Notes: a model not told the origin generated them from the letters alone. A stretch of 23,111 nt of DNA from an uncultured Oscillospiraceae bacterium (GCA_910578755.1 CAJTSZ010000017.1:2727-25837), one strand, 5' to 3'; positions 7,587 to 15,074 are shown, counted from the stretch's first letter. Program-made: numbers and translations.

Positions 7587-8624
7587 TTATTCAATAATTA
7601 CCCCTTCGCTGCTTTCCACCAGTTGGCCAATAACATAGGCCTCTTCCCCATTGGCCTTTAAAATTTCAATGGTTTTTTCTACATCGGCAGGGTCCACGCA
7701 AACAGTCATACCCACACCCATGTTAAAGGTGTTAAACATATCCCGTTCCGGAATATTGCCCACCTTGGCCAAATAATTGAAAATAGGCAGAACTTTAACG
7801 GCGCTGCGGTCAATTTTAGCAGTTAAATGGCCGGGGAAGGAACGGGGAAGGTTTTCGTAAAAGCCGCCGCCGGTAATGTGGGCTATAGATTTTACTTTTA
7901 CCTGTTCCAGCAGGGCCAAAATAGGCTTTACATAAATTTTAGTTGGGGTAAGCAGCGTTTCGCCCAAGGATTTGCCCCCAAGCTCCGCAACCGGCGCTTT
8001 TAAGTCGGTATTTTCCACGTCAAACACCTTGCGCACCAGGCTGAAACCGTTGGAATGCACGCCGGAGGAGGCAATACCAACAAGCACATCCCCGGCCTTT
8101 TGGGAATTTGGCTGCAAAATTTTGGCCTTATCCACAACGCCAACACTGAAGCCAGCCAGGTCGTACTCGTCTATGGGGTAAAAACCGGGCATTTCCGCTG
8201 TTTCGCCGCCGCTTAAGGCGCAGCCGGCCTGAACGCAGCCCTCTGCAACACCGGAAACAATTTCTGCAATTTTTTCCGGCACGTTTTTGCCACAGGCGAT
8301 ATAATCCAAAAATACCAGGGGCTTGGCGCCGCAGCAAATAATATCGTTGACACACATGGCAACGCAGTCAATACCCACTGTATTGTGCTTGTCCATTAAA
8401 AAGGCTATTTTCAGCTTTGTGCCAACGCCGTCGGTACCGGAGCAGAGGACCGGCTTTTCTATACCGGTAAGGTCCAGCTCAAACAGGCCGCCAAAGCCGC
8501 CAATAGCGCCAATGGCGCCGTTTGTCATAGTTCTTGCCACATGGGCCTTCATCAATTCCACTGCTTTGTAGCCGGCGGTAACGTCAACGCCGGCTGCTTT
8601 ATAGCTTTCACTAAAACTTTTCAT
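7587..8624 (-). CDS. purM: Phosphoribosylformylglycinamidine cyclo-ligase (AIR synthetase)
   Basis: A 345-residue ATP-dependent enzyme that closes FGAM to AIR, the fifth step. Motifs include SGTDGVGTKLKIA (62-74), GIDCVAMCVNDI (84-95) and SGGETAEMPG (138-147), all typical of the PurM/SelD superfamily. The frame is open 30 codons further upstream, but AAGGAG 5 nt before MKSFSESYKAAGVD gives the start at 8624, and that N-terminus is the usual one for PurM. The preceding enzyme, FGAM synthetase (PurL/PurQ/PurS), is not in this window. Confidence 0.96.
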   Translation of the reverse strand: MKSFSESYKAAGVDVTAGYKAVELMKAHVARTMTNGAIGAIGGFGGLFELDLTGIEKPVLCSGTDGVGTKLKIAFLMDKHNTVGIDCVAMCVNDIICCGAKPLVFLDYIACGKNVPEKIAEIVSGVAEGCVQAGCALSGGETAEMPGFYPIDEYDLAGFSVGVVDKAKILQPNSQKAGDVLVGIASSGVHSNGFSLVRKVFDVENTDLKAPVAELGGKSLGETLLTPTKIYVKPILALLEQVKVKSIAHITGGGFYENLPRSFPGHLTAKIDRSAVKVLPIFNYLAKVGNIPERDMFNTFNMGVGMTVCVDPADVEKTIEILKANGEEAYVIGQLVESSEGVIIE

Positions 8625-8683
8625 AACTTCTCCTTTACTTACGGCAAAAATCCAATTATTGCACCACTGCCCTGTATTTGGGG

Positions 8684-10099
8684 TTATTCCCTGCCGCTCC
8701 AGCAGTAGGTGCAAACGTCTTCCTTATCAATGCCAATGGATTCCAATATCCCCTCCAGGCTTTGGTAGCCCAGGGAATCGAACTTCAACTGCTGGCAAAT
8801 ACGCTCCACCATTTTTTTGTGTTTTTCTGTTTTACAGTCGGCATATTCCGCAATCAGCTGGTCGCTCAGCTCTGTGGTGCCCTCCAATTCGGCAATGACC
8901 CGGCGGGTAATCAGATCCATTTCTGAGGTAGAACGGGAAAAGTTTAAATATTTGCACCCATACATAATAGGCGGGCAGGCGGAACGGATGTGCACTTCCT
9001 TGGCGCCGCTTTGGTACAAAAATTCCACGGTTTCCCGCATTTGGGTACCGCGCACCACAGAATCGTCAATAAACAGCAGGTTTTTGCCGCGGATAAGGGT
9101 ATCCACCGGTATCAGCTTCATATGGGCCACCAGGTTGCGCATTTTTTGGTCTTTTGGCATAAAGCTGCGGGACCAGGTGGGGGTGTACTTAATAAACGGC
9201 CGGGCAAAGGGCACGTTGGAATAGTTGGCATAGCCAATGGCATGGGGCACACCGGAATCCGGCACGCCGGCCACATAGTCCAGGTTATATTTGTTTTTAT
9301 CGTTTTGCGCCAGTATTCTGCCGCACTGGTAACGCATTTCCTCCACGTTCCGGCCCTCATAGGTGGAGGTTGGGTAGCCGTAGTAGGTCCACAGGAAGGC
9401 GCACACTTTTTTCTTTTTCAGCGGCTGAGATTTAATTTCGTAGCCGTCGGCCGTAATAAAATCAATTTCCCCGGCGCCCAGCTCGTGCTCGTGGCGGTAG
9501 CCCAGGTTTAAATAAGCAAAGGATTCAAAGGAAACGCAGTAAGCGCCGTCCTTTTGGCCAATAATCAGCGGGGTGCGCCCTACACGGTCCCTGGCGGCAT
9601 AAATGCCGTCCTTAGTCAAAAGCATTAGGGTCATGGAACCTTCTATAACACTTTGGGCATAGCGGATTCCCTCCACCAGGCTTTCCTTTTGGTTAATTAA
9701 GGCGGCAACCAATTCTGTGGCGTTGATACGGTTGTTGCTCATCTCCAAAAAATGGGTAAACCCGTTTTGAAACAAAAGGTCCACCAGTTCTTTTTCATTG
9801 TTAATACGCCCTACAGTAGTAATAGCATAATTGCCCAAGTGAGAACGGATAATCAGCGGCTGTGGTTCGCTGTCGCTAATGCAGCCAATACCCATGCTGC
9901 CCTTCATGCTGGAAATATCGTGCTCAAACTTTGTGCGGAAGGGAGCGCTTTCTATATTATGGATTGCCCGTTGAAACCCGGTTTCGGAATAAACAGCCAT
10001 ACCGCCGCGGCTTGTGCCCAAATGGGAATGAAAGTCTATTCCAAAAAACAGGTCTGTAACGCAATCCTGCTTAGAAACAACGCCAAAAATACCACCCAT
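8684..10099 (-). CDS. purF: PurF-family amidophosphoribosyltransferase homologue with degenerate glutaminase site
   Basis: A 471-residue homologue of the enzyme that makes phosphoribosylamine from PRPP and glutamine, the committed purine step. The C-terminal phosphoribosyltransferase half looks intact, with the PRPP loop LLFIDDSVVRGT (341-352) and PDSGVPHAIGYA (280-291). Cys233, Cys382, Cys463 and Cys466 align with the four Fe-S ligands of Bacillus PurF. The N-terminal Ntn-hydrolase half looks inactive. The chain begins MGGIFGVV where active PurF has a catalytic Cys1 (CGIFG). The glutamine-binding Arg region (GHVRYPT-like) reads GSMGIGCIS (67-75), and the oxyanion HNG reads TVG (95-97). The reading frame is intact, so this is not simple decay. 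AAAGGGAG lies 11 nt before the ATG. Its central place in the operon argues for a purine role using free ammonia or a partner glutaminase. I recall similar MGG-starting PurF proteins in other Clostridia. Confidence 0.9.
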   Translation of the reverse strand: MGGIFGVVSKQDCVTDLFFGIDFHSHLGTSRGGMAVYSETGFQRAIHNIESAPFRTKFEHDISSMKGSMGIGCISDSEPQPLIIRSHLGNYAITTVGRINNEKELVDLLFQNGFTHFLEMSNNRINATELVAALINQKESLVEGIRYAQSVIEGSMTLMLLTKDGIYAARDRVGRTPLIIGQKDGAYCVSFESFAYLNLGYRHEHELGAGEIDFITADGYEIKSQPLKKKKVCAFLWTYYGYPTSTYEGRNVEEMRYQCGRILAQNDKNKYNLDYVAGVPDSGVPHAIGYANYSNVPFARPFIKYTPTWSRSFMPKDQKMRNLVAHMKLIPVDTLIRGKNLLFIDDSVVRGTQMRETVEFLYQSGAKEVHIRSACPPIMYGCKYLNFSRSTSEMDLITRRVIAELEGTTELSDQLIAEYADCKTEKHKKMVERICQQLKFDSLGYQSLEGILESIGIDKEDVCTYCWSGRE

Positions 10100-10148
10100 A
10101 GTTACAACAACTCCCTTTATAGGGCGTTTTTCGCCCGTAAGTTATAAA

Positions 10149-10166
10149 GGGCAGAGTAATCTGCCC
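10149..10166 (-). other. Hairpin between purC and purF
   Basis: The arms GGGCAGA (10149-10155) and TCTGCCC (10160-10166) form a 7-bp stem with a 4-nt loop in the 81-bp purC-purF gap. Read on the minus strand it is followed by TTTATAAC, too short a T-run for a strong terminator. It may be a weak attenuator or an mRNA processing or stability element. Confidence 0.4.
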
Positions 10167-10180
10167 ATAATACTGTTATT

Positions 10181-10888
10181 TTATTTGCCCAGCAAACGGC
10201 CCATTACTTCCTGGTAAGCGTCTTCTACGCCGCCCATATCCCTGCGGAAACGGTCCTTATCCAATTTTTCGTTGGTGTTTACATCCCACAGGCGGCAGGT
10301 ATCCGGGGAAATTTCATCAGCAAGAATAATCTGCCCCTTATAGCGGCCAAATTCAATTTTAAAATCAACCAGCTTAATGCCTGCATGGAGGAAATATTCC
10401 TTCAGCACTTCGTTTACTTTAAAAGCATATTTTGTAATGGTATCAATTTCTTCCTGGGTAGCAAGGCCCAGGGCCAGGGCATAGTAATCGTTAATAAAGG
10501 GGTCGCCTAGGTCGTCATTTTTATAGCTGAATTCCAAAGTTGGGCACAGCAGCTGGCGGCCTTCTTCAATCCCTAATTTTTTGGAGAAACTGCCTGCGGC
10601 CACATTGCGCACAATAACCTCCAGGGGAACAATTTCCACATGTTTTACAGCGGTTTCCCTGTCGTTTAATTCTTCAATAAAATGGGTGGGGACGCCGGCC
10701 TTCTCCAGCATTTGGAACACATGGTTTGTCATGCGGTTATTTACAACGCCCTTGCCCACAATAGTACCTTTTTTCTCGCCGTTAAAGGCGGTAGCATCGT
10801 CCTTGTAGGAAACAATAACAACGTCTTTATCCTCTGTTGCAAATACTTTTTTTGCTTTACCTTCATAAAGCTGTTCCATTTTAGTCAT
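10181..10888 (-). CDS. purC: SAICAR synthetase
   Basis: A 235-residue enzyme that condenses CAIR with aspartate using ATP to give SAICAR. The N-terminal YEGKAKKVF (8-16), the stretch SYKDDATAFNG (27-37), and VRNVAAGSFSKKLG and ADEISPDTCRLWD further on are hallmark PurC motifs. Length is normal. The open frame starts at 10903, but GGAGG 8 nt before ATGACTAAAATGG favours 10888. A third possibility is the internal Met of MEQLYEG. It lies between purE and purF, 45 nt after purE. Confidence 0.96.
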   Translation of the reverse strand: MTKMEQLYEGKAKKVFATEDKDVVIVSYKDDATAFNGEKKGTIVGKGVVNNRMTNHVFQMLEKAGVPTHFIEELNDRETAVKHVEIVPLEVIVRNVAAGSFSKKLGIEEGRQLLCPTLEFSYKNDDLGDPFINDYYALALGLATQEEIDTITKYAFKVNEVLKEYFLHAGIKLVDFKIEFGRYKGQIILADEISPDTCRLWDVNTNEKLDKDRFRRDMGGVEDAYQEVMGRLLGK

Positions 10889-10933
10889 AACAAAAACCTC
10901 CATTTTGTTTTATCTTCTTTTTTCAGTATGGGT

Positions 10934-11434
10934 TTATTGGGCGGCCAGCTCTTCAGCCAGTTTTTTATCCTTGCGTTCTACGGCTTCCTTCATTTGGGTT
11001 TTCATATCCAATAATTTTTGAGCCAGGGTTTCATCGGCCAAGGCCAGCATTTGGGCGGCCAAAATAGCTGCGTTTTCCGCCCCGTTTATGGCCACGGTTG
11101 CTACGGGAATACCGCTTGGCATCTGCACAGTGGCAAGGAGGGCGTCCAAGCCGTCCAGGGTGGAAGATTTAATTGGAATACCAATGACAGGCAGCGTGGT
11201 ATGGGCTGCCAAAACACCGGCCAAGTGGGCTGCCTTACCGGCAGCCGCAATAATAACGCCAAAGCCGTTGGCCGCCGCCTGGGAAGAAAAGCCACAGGCA
11301 GCCTCCGGTGTGCGGTGGGCGGACATTACATGGGCTTCCACAGGAATGCCAAAGCTTTTTAATTTTTCAATAGCAGGTTTAACAACGGGCAGGTCGCTGT
11401 CGCTGCCCATAATAACCGCAACTTTTTTTTGCAT
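10934..11434 (-). CDS. purE: N5-CAIR mutase (PurE, class I type)
   Basis: A 166-residue enzyme that moves the carboxylate of N5-CAIR to form CAIR. Visible are GSDSD (10-14), SAHRTP (38-43, with the conserved His40) and AAGKAAHLAGVLAAHT (64-79), the signature of the PurE fold. AAGGAG lies 9 nt before ATGCAAAAA, which gives the start at 11434; the open frame is 6 codons longer. It is the first gene of the purine operon and sits behind a long leader. Class I PurE normally needs PurK to make N5-CAIR, and purK is not in this window, so it must be elsewhere, or the enzyme runs as a direct carboxylase (class II-like). Confidence 0.95.
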   Translation of the reverse strand: MQKKVAVIMGSDSDLPVVKPAIEKLKSFGIPVEAHVMSAHRTPEAACGFSSQAAANGFGVIIAAAGKAAHLAGVLAAHTTLPVIGIPIKSSTLDGLDALLATVQMPSGIPVATVAINGAENAAILAAQMLALADETLAQKLLDMKTQMKEAVERKDKKLAEELAAQ

Positions 11435-11581
11435 GACTATTAACTCCTTCACTGTTTGCCCTGCCGCCTTTAAACGGCAGGTATATTTGTAACCAAAACT
11501 TTAATGCACCAAAAGCTGTGGAATAAAAATACCAGGTGCTTGCAAAGGGGGTGCGCAGATGCTGGAGTGGGAATAGGAAAT

Positions 11582-11612
11582 AAAAAATGCTGCGACCAAG
11601 ACGTCACAGCAT
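11582..11612 (-). terminator. Leader terminator / attenuator upstream of purE
   Basis: Read on the minus strand, the 10-bp stem ATGCTGTGAC/GTCGCAGCAT (one G-T pair) has loop GTCTTG and ends in a six-T run. Arms are 11603-11612 and 11587-11596. It lies about 150 nt before the purE start and about 190 nt after the candidate transcription start, so it is placed to control read-through. Complementary flanks (AATAGGGAA at 11620-11628 and TTTCCTATT at 11573-11581, read on the minus strand) could extend the stem. Confidence 0.75.
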
Positions 11613-11628
11613 ACACTGATTCCCTATT

Positions 11629-11664
11629 AAAAAAAACCGCACCAATTTTCTGTTTTTTGGCTGC
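11629..11664 (-). terminator. Second terminator-like hairpin in the pur leader
   Basis: On the minus strand GCAGCCAA and TTGGTGC form a stem with one bulge and a G-T pair, followed by GG and eight T's. It is weaker than the hairpin immediately downstream. The two could act in tandem, or this segment could be part of a ligand- or protein-sensing fold. Confidence 0.4.
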
Positions 11665-11808
11665 ACTTGCCCCTATGGGAGAACAACTGTTTTTGAATGT
11701 CCCTTTGCCGGGAATTTTTTTTATGGATTTCTGTGTTTTTCATCCCAACAAAGCCTCCCAACCTGTTTTTATTCCTTATTGGCAGATTGCTAACAATGTA
11801 CTACTATT

Positions 11809-11837
11809 ATTCTATATGAAATTCTTTAAAAATGCAA
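11809..11837 (-). promoter_or_regulatory. Candidate SigA promoter of the purine operon
   Basis: On the minus strand, TTGCAT (plus 11832-11837) and TAGAAT (plus 11809-11814) are separated by exactly 17 bp. The -10 matches 5 of 6 and the -35 only 3 of 6. It lies in AT-rich DNA after the upstream gene's terminator. No PurR-box-like repeat was recognised nearby. Confidence 0.5.
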
Positions 11838-12008
11838 TAATAAATCAAATTCCCTGCAAAAATCGTGCAGAGAGGATAGTTCCTCCATTTTTATGGCAAG
11901 GGTTTTGTTTAATTTATACATTTTTTTGCCACTGGGGCTGCCCAGCCAACAACCTATTCTTTTGGAGGTATCCACTACTTCCAGGTTATGGGCACATACA
12001 CGCTGAAA

Positions 12009-12037
12009 GGTCTGGCTTTATAAAAAAGCCAGGCCTT
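12009..12037. terminator. Intrinsic terminator downstream of the SPFH/NfeD operon
   Basis: GGTCTGGCTTT pairs with AAAGCCAGGCC (one G-T pair) around an A/T loop. On the plus strand it is followed by five T's; on the minus strand by three. It sits just past the stop of the minus-strand gene ending at 12046, so it most likely ends that transcript, perhaps with leakage into pur. Confidence 0.65.
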
Positions 12038-12045
12038 TTTATGTT

Positions 12046-12378
12046 TTATAGGGTATAGGGCTGCAAGGCACAAACGACAACTTCCTCAAAGCTTTCGGAA
12101 GCGCCCCAGTCAAACCGGAACAGGCCTTCACCACCGCCGCTGCCAACCAGGCGCACCCGGGTTTTATCCCCCTGGGTATTATCCAAGGTAGCAGTTAGGG
12201 TAAGGCGGTTGCCCGCGCGCCAATAATGCTTTTCAAACACCATTACCACCACGGAACCCTGGGGTGTTGTAAGGATATGCTTATCCAAGCACTCCCCTGT
12301 TACACTGCCTTCCACAACAGCTGTGTAAATTTTATCGGAAACGGTATTGATATCCAAATTGACATAAAGCGTTTTCAC
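12046..12378 (-). CDS. Hypothetical protein, possibly DUF6054 family
   Basis: A 110-residue soluble protein without signal peptide or membrane segments. It begins with GTG; AAAGGA lies about 11 nt upstream, and no better start was seen. The most distinctive part is the C-terminal SGGGEGLFRFDWGASESFEE (about 80-99), which I associate with the DUF6054 family of small Clostridial proteins, though I cannot verify this. It follows the SPFH gene by 37 nt, so it is probably the last gene of the nfeD-SPFH operon. Function unknown. Confidence 0.75.
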   Translation of the reverse strand: MKTLYVNLDINTVSDKIYTAVVEGSVTGECLDKHILTTPQGSVVVMVFEKHYWRAGNRLTLTATLDNTQGDKTRVRLVGSGGGEGLFRFDWGASESFEEVVVCALQPYTL

Positions 12379-12415
12379 TTACTTTATTTTCCTTTCTTGC
12401 TTTGCGGGGCCCAAA

Positions 12416-13342
12416 CTAATCCTTAATCACCAGTTCCTTTAAGGCTGTTGCAGAAGTGGCAAAGGACTGCATTTCGCTTGGGATAATAATTTTTGTAGAT
12501 TTGCCATCGGCCACTTTTTGGAAGGTTTCAAAGCTTTTGAGGGCCAAAACCTTATCGGTAGGGGCTGCTTCATTAAGGAGCTTTAAGCTGTCGGCAACGG
12601 CCTTCTGTACTGTCATAATAGCGTCAGCTTCACCCAAGGCTTCACGGATTTTCTGCTCGCGAACAGCGTCCGCACGAAGGATAGCGGATTCTTTTTCTGC
12701 CTGGGCGCGGAGGATAGCAGATTCCTTTTCACCTTCTGCAATAAGGATTTGGCTTTTCTTTTCACCTTCTGCCCGCAGGATGGATTCACGGCGCTGGCGT
12801 TCTGCCTTCATTTGTTTTTCCATGGCGTCCTGAATTTCCGCAGGAGGGATAATATTTTTCAGTTCCACACGGTTTACTTTAATGCCCCATTTATCGGTAG
12901 CAGTATCCAAAATTGTGGTAATTTTAGAGTTGATAATGTCACGGGAGGTAAGGGTATGGTCCAGCTCCATTTCACCAATAATATTACGCAGGGTAGTTGC
13001 AGTCAGGTTTTCAATGGCAGAAATAGGCCGTTCTACACCGTAAGTAAACAGTTTTGCGTCTGTAATTTGGTAGAACACAACGTTATCTATTTGCATGGTA
13101 ACATTATCTTTTGTAATAACCGGCTGGGGTTTAAAGTCTACCACCTGTTCCTTTAAGGAAACCTTTTTTGCAACCCTATCCAAAAATGGTACTTTAAAAT
13201 GCACGCCGTTTTCCCAGGTTTGGTAGTAGCTGCCCAGGCGTTCCACAACAAACACCATAGACTGCGGAACAATTTTAATGTTGGCAATAAAAAGAATAAT
13301 GACTGCAATGATAAGCATGAGGAAAATTACTAATAATGGCAT
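12416..13342 (-). CDS. SPFH/Band 7 (stomatin-like) membrane protein
   Basis: A 308-residue protein of the stomatin/prohibitin superfamily (QmcA/YbbK-like) that scaffolds membrane microdomains and is often linked to NfeD proteins or proteases. One N-terminal membrane segment (about 2-24) is followed by the SPFH domain (about 25-185, including the IVPQSMVFVVERLG entry and the NIIPPAEIQ stretch). An Ala/Glu-rich coiled coil (about 185-260) has repeated AEGEKESAIL-type units. The Met encoded at 13342 follows AAAAGGTG by 6 nt and is preferred over the upstream GTG. It lies 93 nt after nfeD, the usual partner order, which strengthens both assignments. Confidence 0.94.
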   Translation of the reverse strand: MPLLVIFLMLIIAVIILFIANIKIVPQSMVFVVERLGSYYQTWENGVHFKVPFLDRVAKKVSLKEQVVDFKPQPVITKDNVTMQIDNVVFYQITDAKLFTYGVERPISAIENLTATTLRNIIGEMELDHTLTSRDIINSKITTILDTATDKWGIKVNRVELKNIIPPAEIQDAMEKQMKAERQRRESILRAEGEKKSQILIAEGEKESAILRAQAEKESAILRADAVREQKIREALGEADAIMTVQKAVADSLKLLNEAAPTDKVLALKSFETFQKVADGKSTKIIIPSEMQSFATSATALKELVIKD

Positions 13343-13435
13343 AGAAATCACCTTTTCTCCGTATTAACTTTATTTTACCGCCAGCCCGCTAATACGGGGT
13401 GCAGGGCTGCCGGTACCTTCTACTATTTTGTACAA

Positions 13436-13894
13436 TTATTGCTGGGATTGCTGAGGAATTTCTTCCCGCTGTACTACAAGGGTTACGCCTTCTATGGCAA
13501 GTACTGTTACCTTTTCCCCTTCCTGCAAGGGCTGGCCGTCCTGGGCGCGGGCGCTCCAATCCAGGCCGTTTGCAAAAACTCTGCCCTTTTGCATAGGGCC
13601 AATGGGCTGTACTACCACACCCTGGGCCCCAATAACCTGGTCTGCATTGGTACGGGCAGGCTTTGTTTTCATTACTTTTTTAACTATGGGGCGGGTTAGG
13701 GCCAGCGCTAAGGCAGAAACTACGGTAAATACCACCAGCTGCACTGAAGTACTTGCTCCAAACAGGGACACGATAAGGGAAACTACCGCACCCAAGGCAA
13801 ACCAAATAGCAATAAGCTGATAGCTCACCACTTCCGCTACAGTAAAGACAATAACTGCGATCAGCCAGCATATAGGCGCCAACGTATTGAACAT
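13436..13894 (-). CDS. NfeD family protein
   Basis: A short NfeD-type protein of 152 residues. Three membrane segments (about 5-22, 27-46 and 50-68) are followed by a C-terminal OB-fold (about 85-145) with the typical GRVFANGLDWSARA stretch. It lacks the ClpP-like serine protease domain found in long NfeD proteins. Such proteins typically pair with stomatin-like proteins, as here. The frame stays open to 14203, but AAGGGTG 5 nt before ATGTTCAAT sets the start, and the promoter lies inside that upstream extension. The final residues are Gln-rich (PQQSQQ). Confidence 0.92.
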   Translation of the reverse strand: MFNTLAPICWLIAVIVFTVAEVVSYQLIAIWFALGAVVSLIVSLFGASTSVQLVVFTVVSALALALTRPIVKKVMKTKPARTNADQVIGAQGVVVQPIGPMQKGRVFANGLDWSARAQDGQPLQEGEKVTVLAIEGVTLVVQREEIPQQSQQ

Positions 13895-14010
13895 AACATC
13901 ACCCTTTTCTTTATTTTTTCCGCTTTGGGCGGCTTTTGCTGCATTACTTATTTTCATACATACAGCCGGCGCGCTTTCCGGCGGTATGTTACTCTCGATC
14001 GATTGCTTTA

Positions 14011-14039
14011 AATATACCACATTTCGCCTTTGTTGACAA
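14011..14039 (-). promoter_or_regulatory. SigA promoter of the nfeD-SPFH operon
   Basis: On the minus strand TTGTCA (plus 14034-14039) and TATATT (plus 14011-14016) are separated by 17 bp. It lies about 115 bp before the NfeD start codon. Both boxes match 5 of 6 consensus positions. Confidence 0.75.
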
Positions 14040-14315
14040 CGGTAAAAAAGAAACGCCCCGGGTGGATTTTGCTGGTTTTGGATTTTGGCGCGGCCCTGCC
14101 TGCTCCGGAAGCACCGGCACTCGATTTTTCTCGTTTTTTCACGAAAAAATGTGAAAAACCTCACAAATTGGGCGGCAAAACAGTAATGTACGGAACATGG
14201 CATACTGTTTCCCTGGCTTTTTCACGAAAAAATGAGGGAAACCCCGGCTGGGACGAACCGTTCGCTTTGCTCGCCGCCCTGTGGCCAATGATACCACTGG
14301 TTTGCTGGTTAGAGA
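14040..14315. other. Intergenic region with hairpin repeats
   Basis: Gene-free stretch between the nfeD promoter and the end of the ABC operon. The 17-nt sequence TTTTTCACGAAAAAATG occurs twice (14135-14151 and 14218-14234), each time inside a different hairpin. One has arms 14133-14142/14151-14159, the other GTTTCCCT (14207-14214) with AGGGAAAC (14235-14242). Neither has a T-tail on the minus strand, so they are not obvious terminators for the gene ending at 14316. Short open frames here look non-coding. Confidence 0.6.
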
Positions 14316-15074
14316 TTATTTGACTGTGACAAAACCCAGGGGCTCCTCCTGCCCGTAGGGCAGCAGGGTGACCTTGAGGCCCGCGGGAACTTCCAGCACC
14401 AGGACGGACAGGCCATCCCTTGCAAAGGAGGCCTCCTGGGTTTGCACCCCAAAGGAGCCGGAACCCATACCACTGCTAAGGATGTGGACAGCGTCCCCCT
14501 CCCCAAAGGGATCCACAGATTCCAGCCAAAGGGTGCTGCCATCCAGGGGCAGCGGGCTCACCTGCACCCGTTGGGTTACATCCACATAGCAGCCGCTGTA
14601 AGGGCTTACCACCAGGGGGGTATTGTACATGGAGGCCCGGAAGCTGCCTGCCTGCTGGGCCTGTTCCTCCACCAGCACCAGGGTAATTTGCCTGCTGGTG
14701 GGCTGAAGCAGCAGCTCCTCCCCTGTAAAGGGATAGGTTTGCTGGGAAAGGAGGCACATCCCCTGGAGGCTTTGCAGCTGCTCAATGGAAACAGGGGTAT
14801 TGCTATAAGCGGTTTCTATTGCCTCTTGGGTAATTTGCTGGTACTCCTGCACTTGGGCTTGTGTAAAACAGGGGAGCAGCTTTTCCTGTGGCAGGAAAAA
14901 GGCTGCCACCCCCAAAACCGCTATAAACACAGCGTAAAGGCCCACCCATTTACCTGCCCGCAGGGAAATGCCTGCAAGGGGACCCGTTTCCTTTAATTTT
15001 AGGCCGCCGGCAATGGCCAGGGCCACCATAAGGCCAAAGACAAAGAAAAATATTGTATTAAAAAACAGCGTCAT
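14316..15074 (-). CDS. Two-TM membrane protein of ABC operon, function unknown
   Basis: A 252-residue protein with two N-terminal membrane segments (about 3-24 and 43-62) and a C-terminal part of about 190 residues, probably outside the cell and rich in beta-strand-like stretches. GGAGGTG lies 8 nt before the ATG. The start overlaps the permease stop by 4 nt (ATGA), so it is translationally coupled to the ABC transporter and probably works with it, for example as an accessory or sensor subunit. I do not recognise the family. The frame reads 24 codons further upstream, but without supporting signals. Confidence 0.82.
   Translation of the reverse strand: MTLFFNTIFFFVFGLMVALAIAGGLKLKETGPLAGISLRAGKWVGLYAVFIAVLGVAAFFLPQEKLLPCFTQAQVQEYQQITQEAIETAYSNTPVSIEQLQSLQGMCLLSQQTYPFTGEELLLQPTSRQITLVLVEEQAQQAGSFRASMYNTPLVVSPYSGCYVDVTQRVQVSPLPLDGSTLWLESVDPFGEGDAVHILSSGMGSGSFGVQTQEASFARDGLSVLVLEVPAGLKVTLLPYGQEEPLGFVTVK

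Larger units (their letters stand above)
11435..11814 (-). promoter_or_regulatory. Leader of the purine operon
   Basis: About 370 nt of untranslated leader lie between the candidate start near 11802 and purE. It includes two hairpins followed by T-runs (separate entries) and a third hairpin, arms CTGCCG (11461-11466) and CGGCAG (11475-11480), just before the purE RBS. I looked for purine, PRPP/ppGpp (ykkC), ZTP and T-box signatures and recognised none. The plus strand has an open frame from 11504 to 12058, but it lacks an RBS and I reject it. Confidence 0.6.

Noticed and set aside
6785..7597. Plus-strand frame of 270 codons opposite purN and the PurO-type gene
   Set aside because: Shadow of two conserved purine genes.
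11435..11814. Purine, PRPP/ppGpp, ZTP riboswitch or T-box
   Set aside because: I searched the minus strand by eye for their conserved sequence blocks and found none; kept only as an unassigned leader.
11504..12058. Plus-strand open frame of 184 codons in the pur leader region
   Set aside because: No RBS at the start, composition like non-coding DNA, no recognisable domain, and it runs antisense through the pur promoter, attenuator and a terminator.
13895..14203. N-terminal extension of NfeD to 14203
   Set aside because: The extension contains the SigA promoter, lacks NfeD similarity, and a good RBS precedes the start at 13894.
14442..14996. Plus-strand frame of 184 codons opposite the two-TM protein gene
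   Set aside because: No RBS and no domain; the minus-strand gene is supported by its RBS, membrane segments and ATGA overlap with the permease gene.
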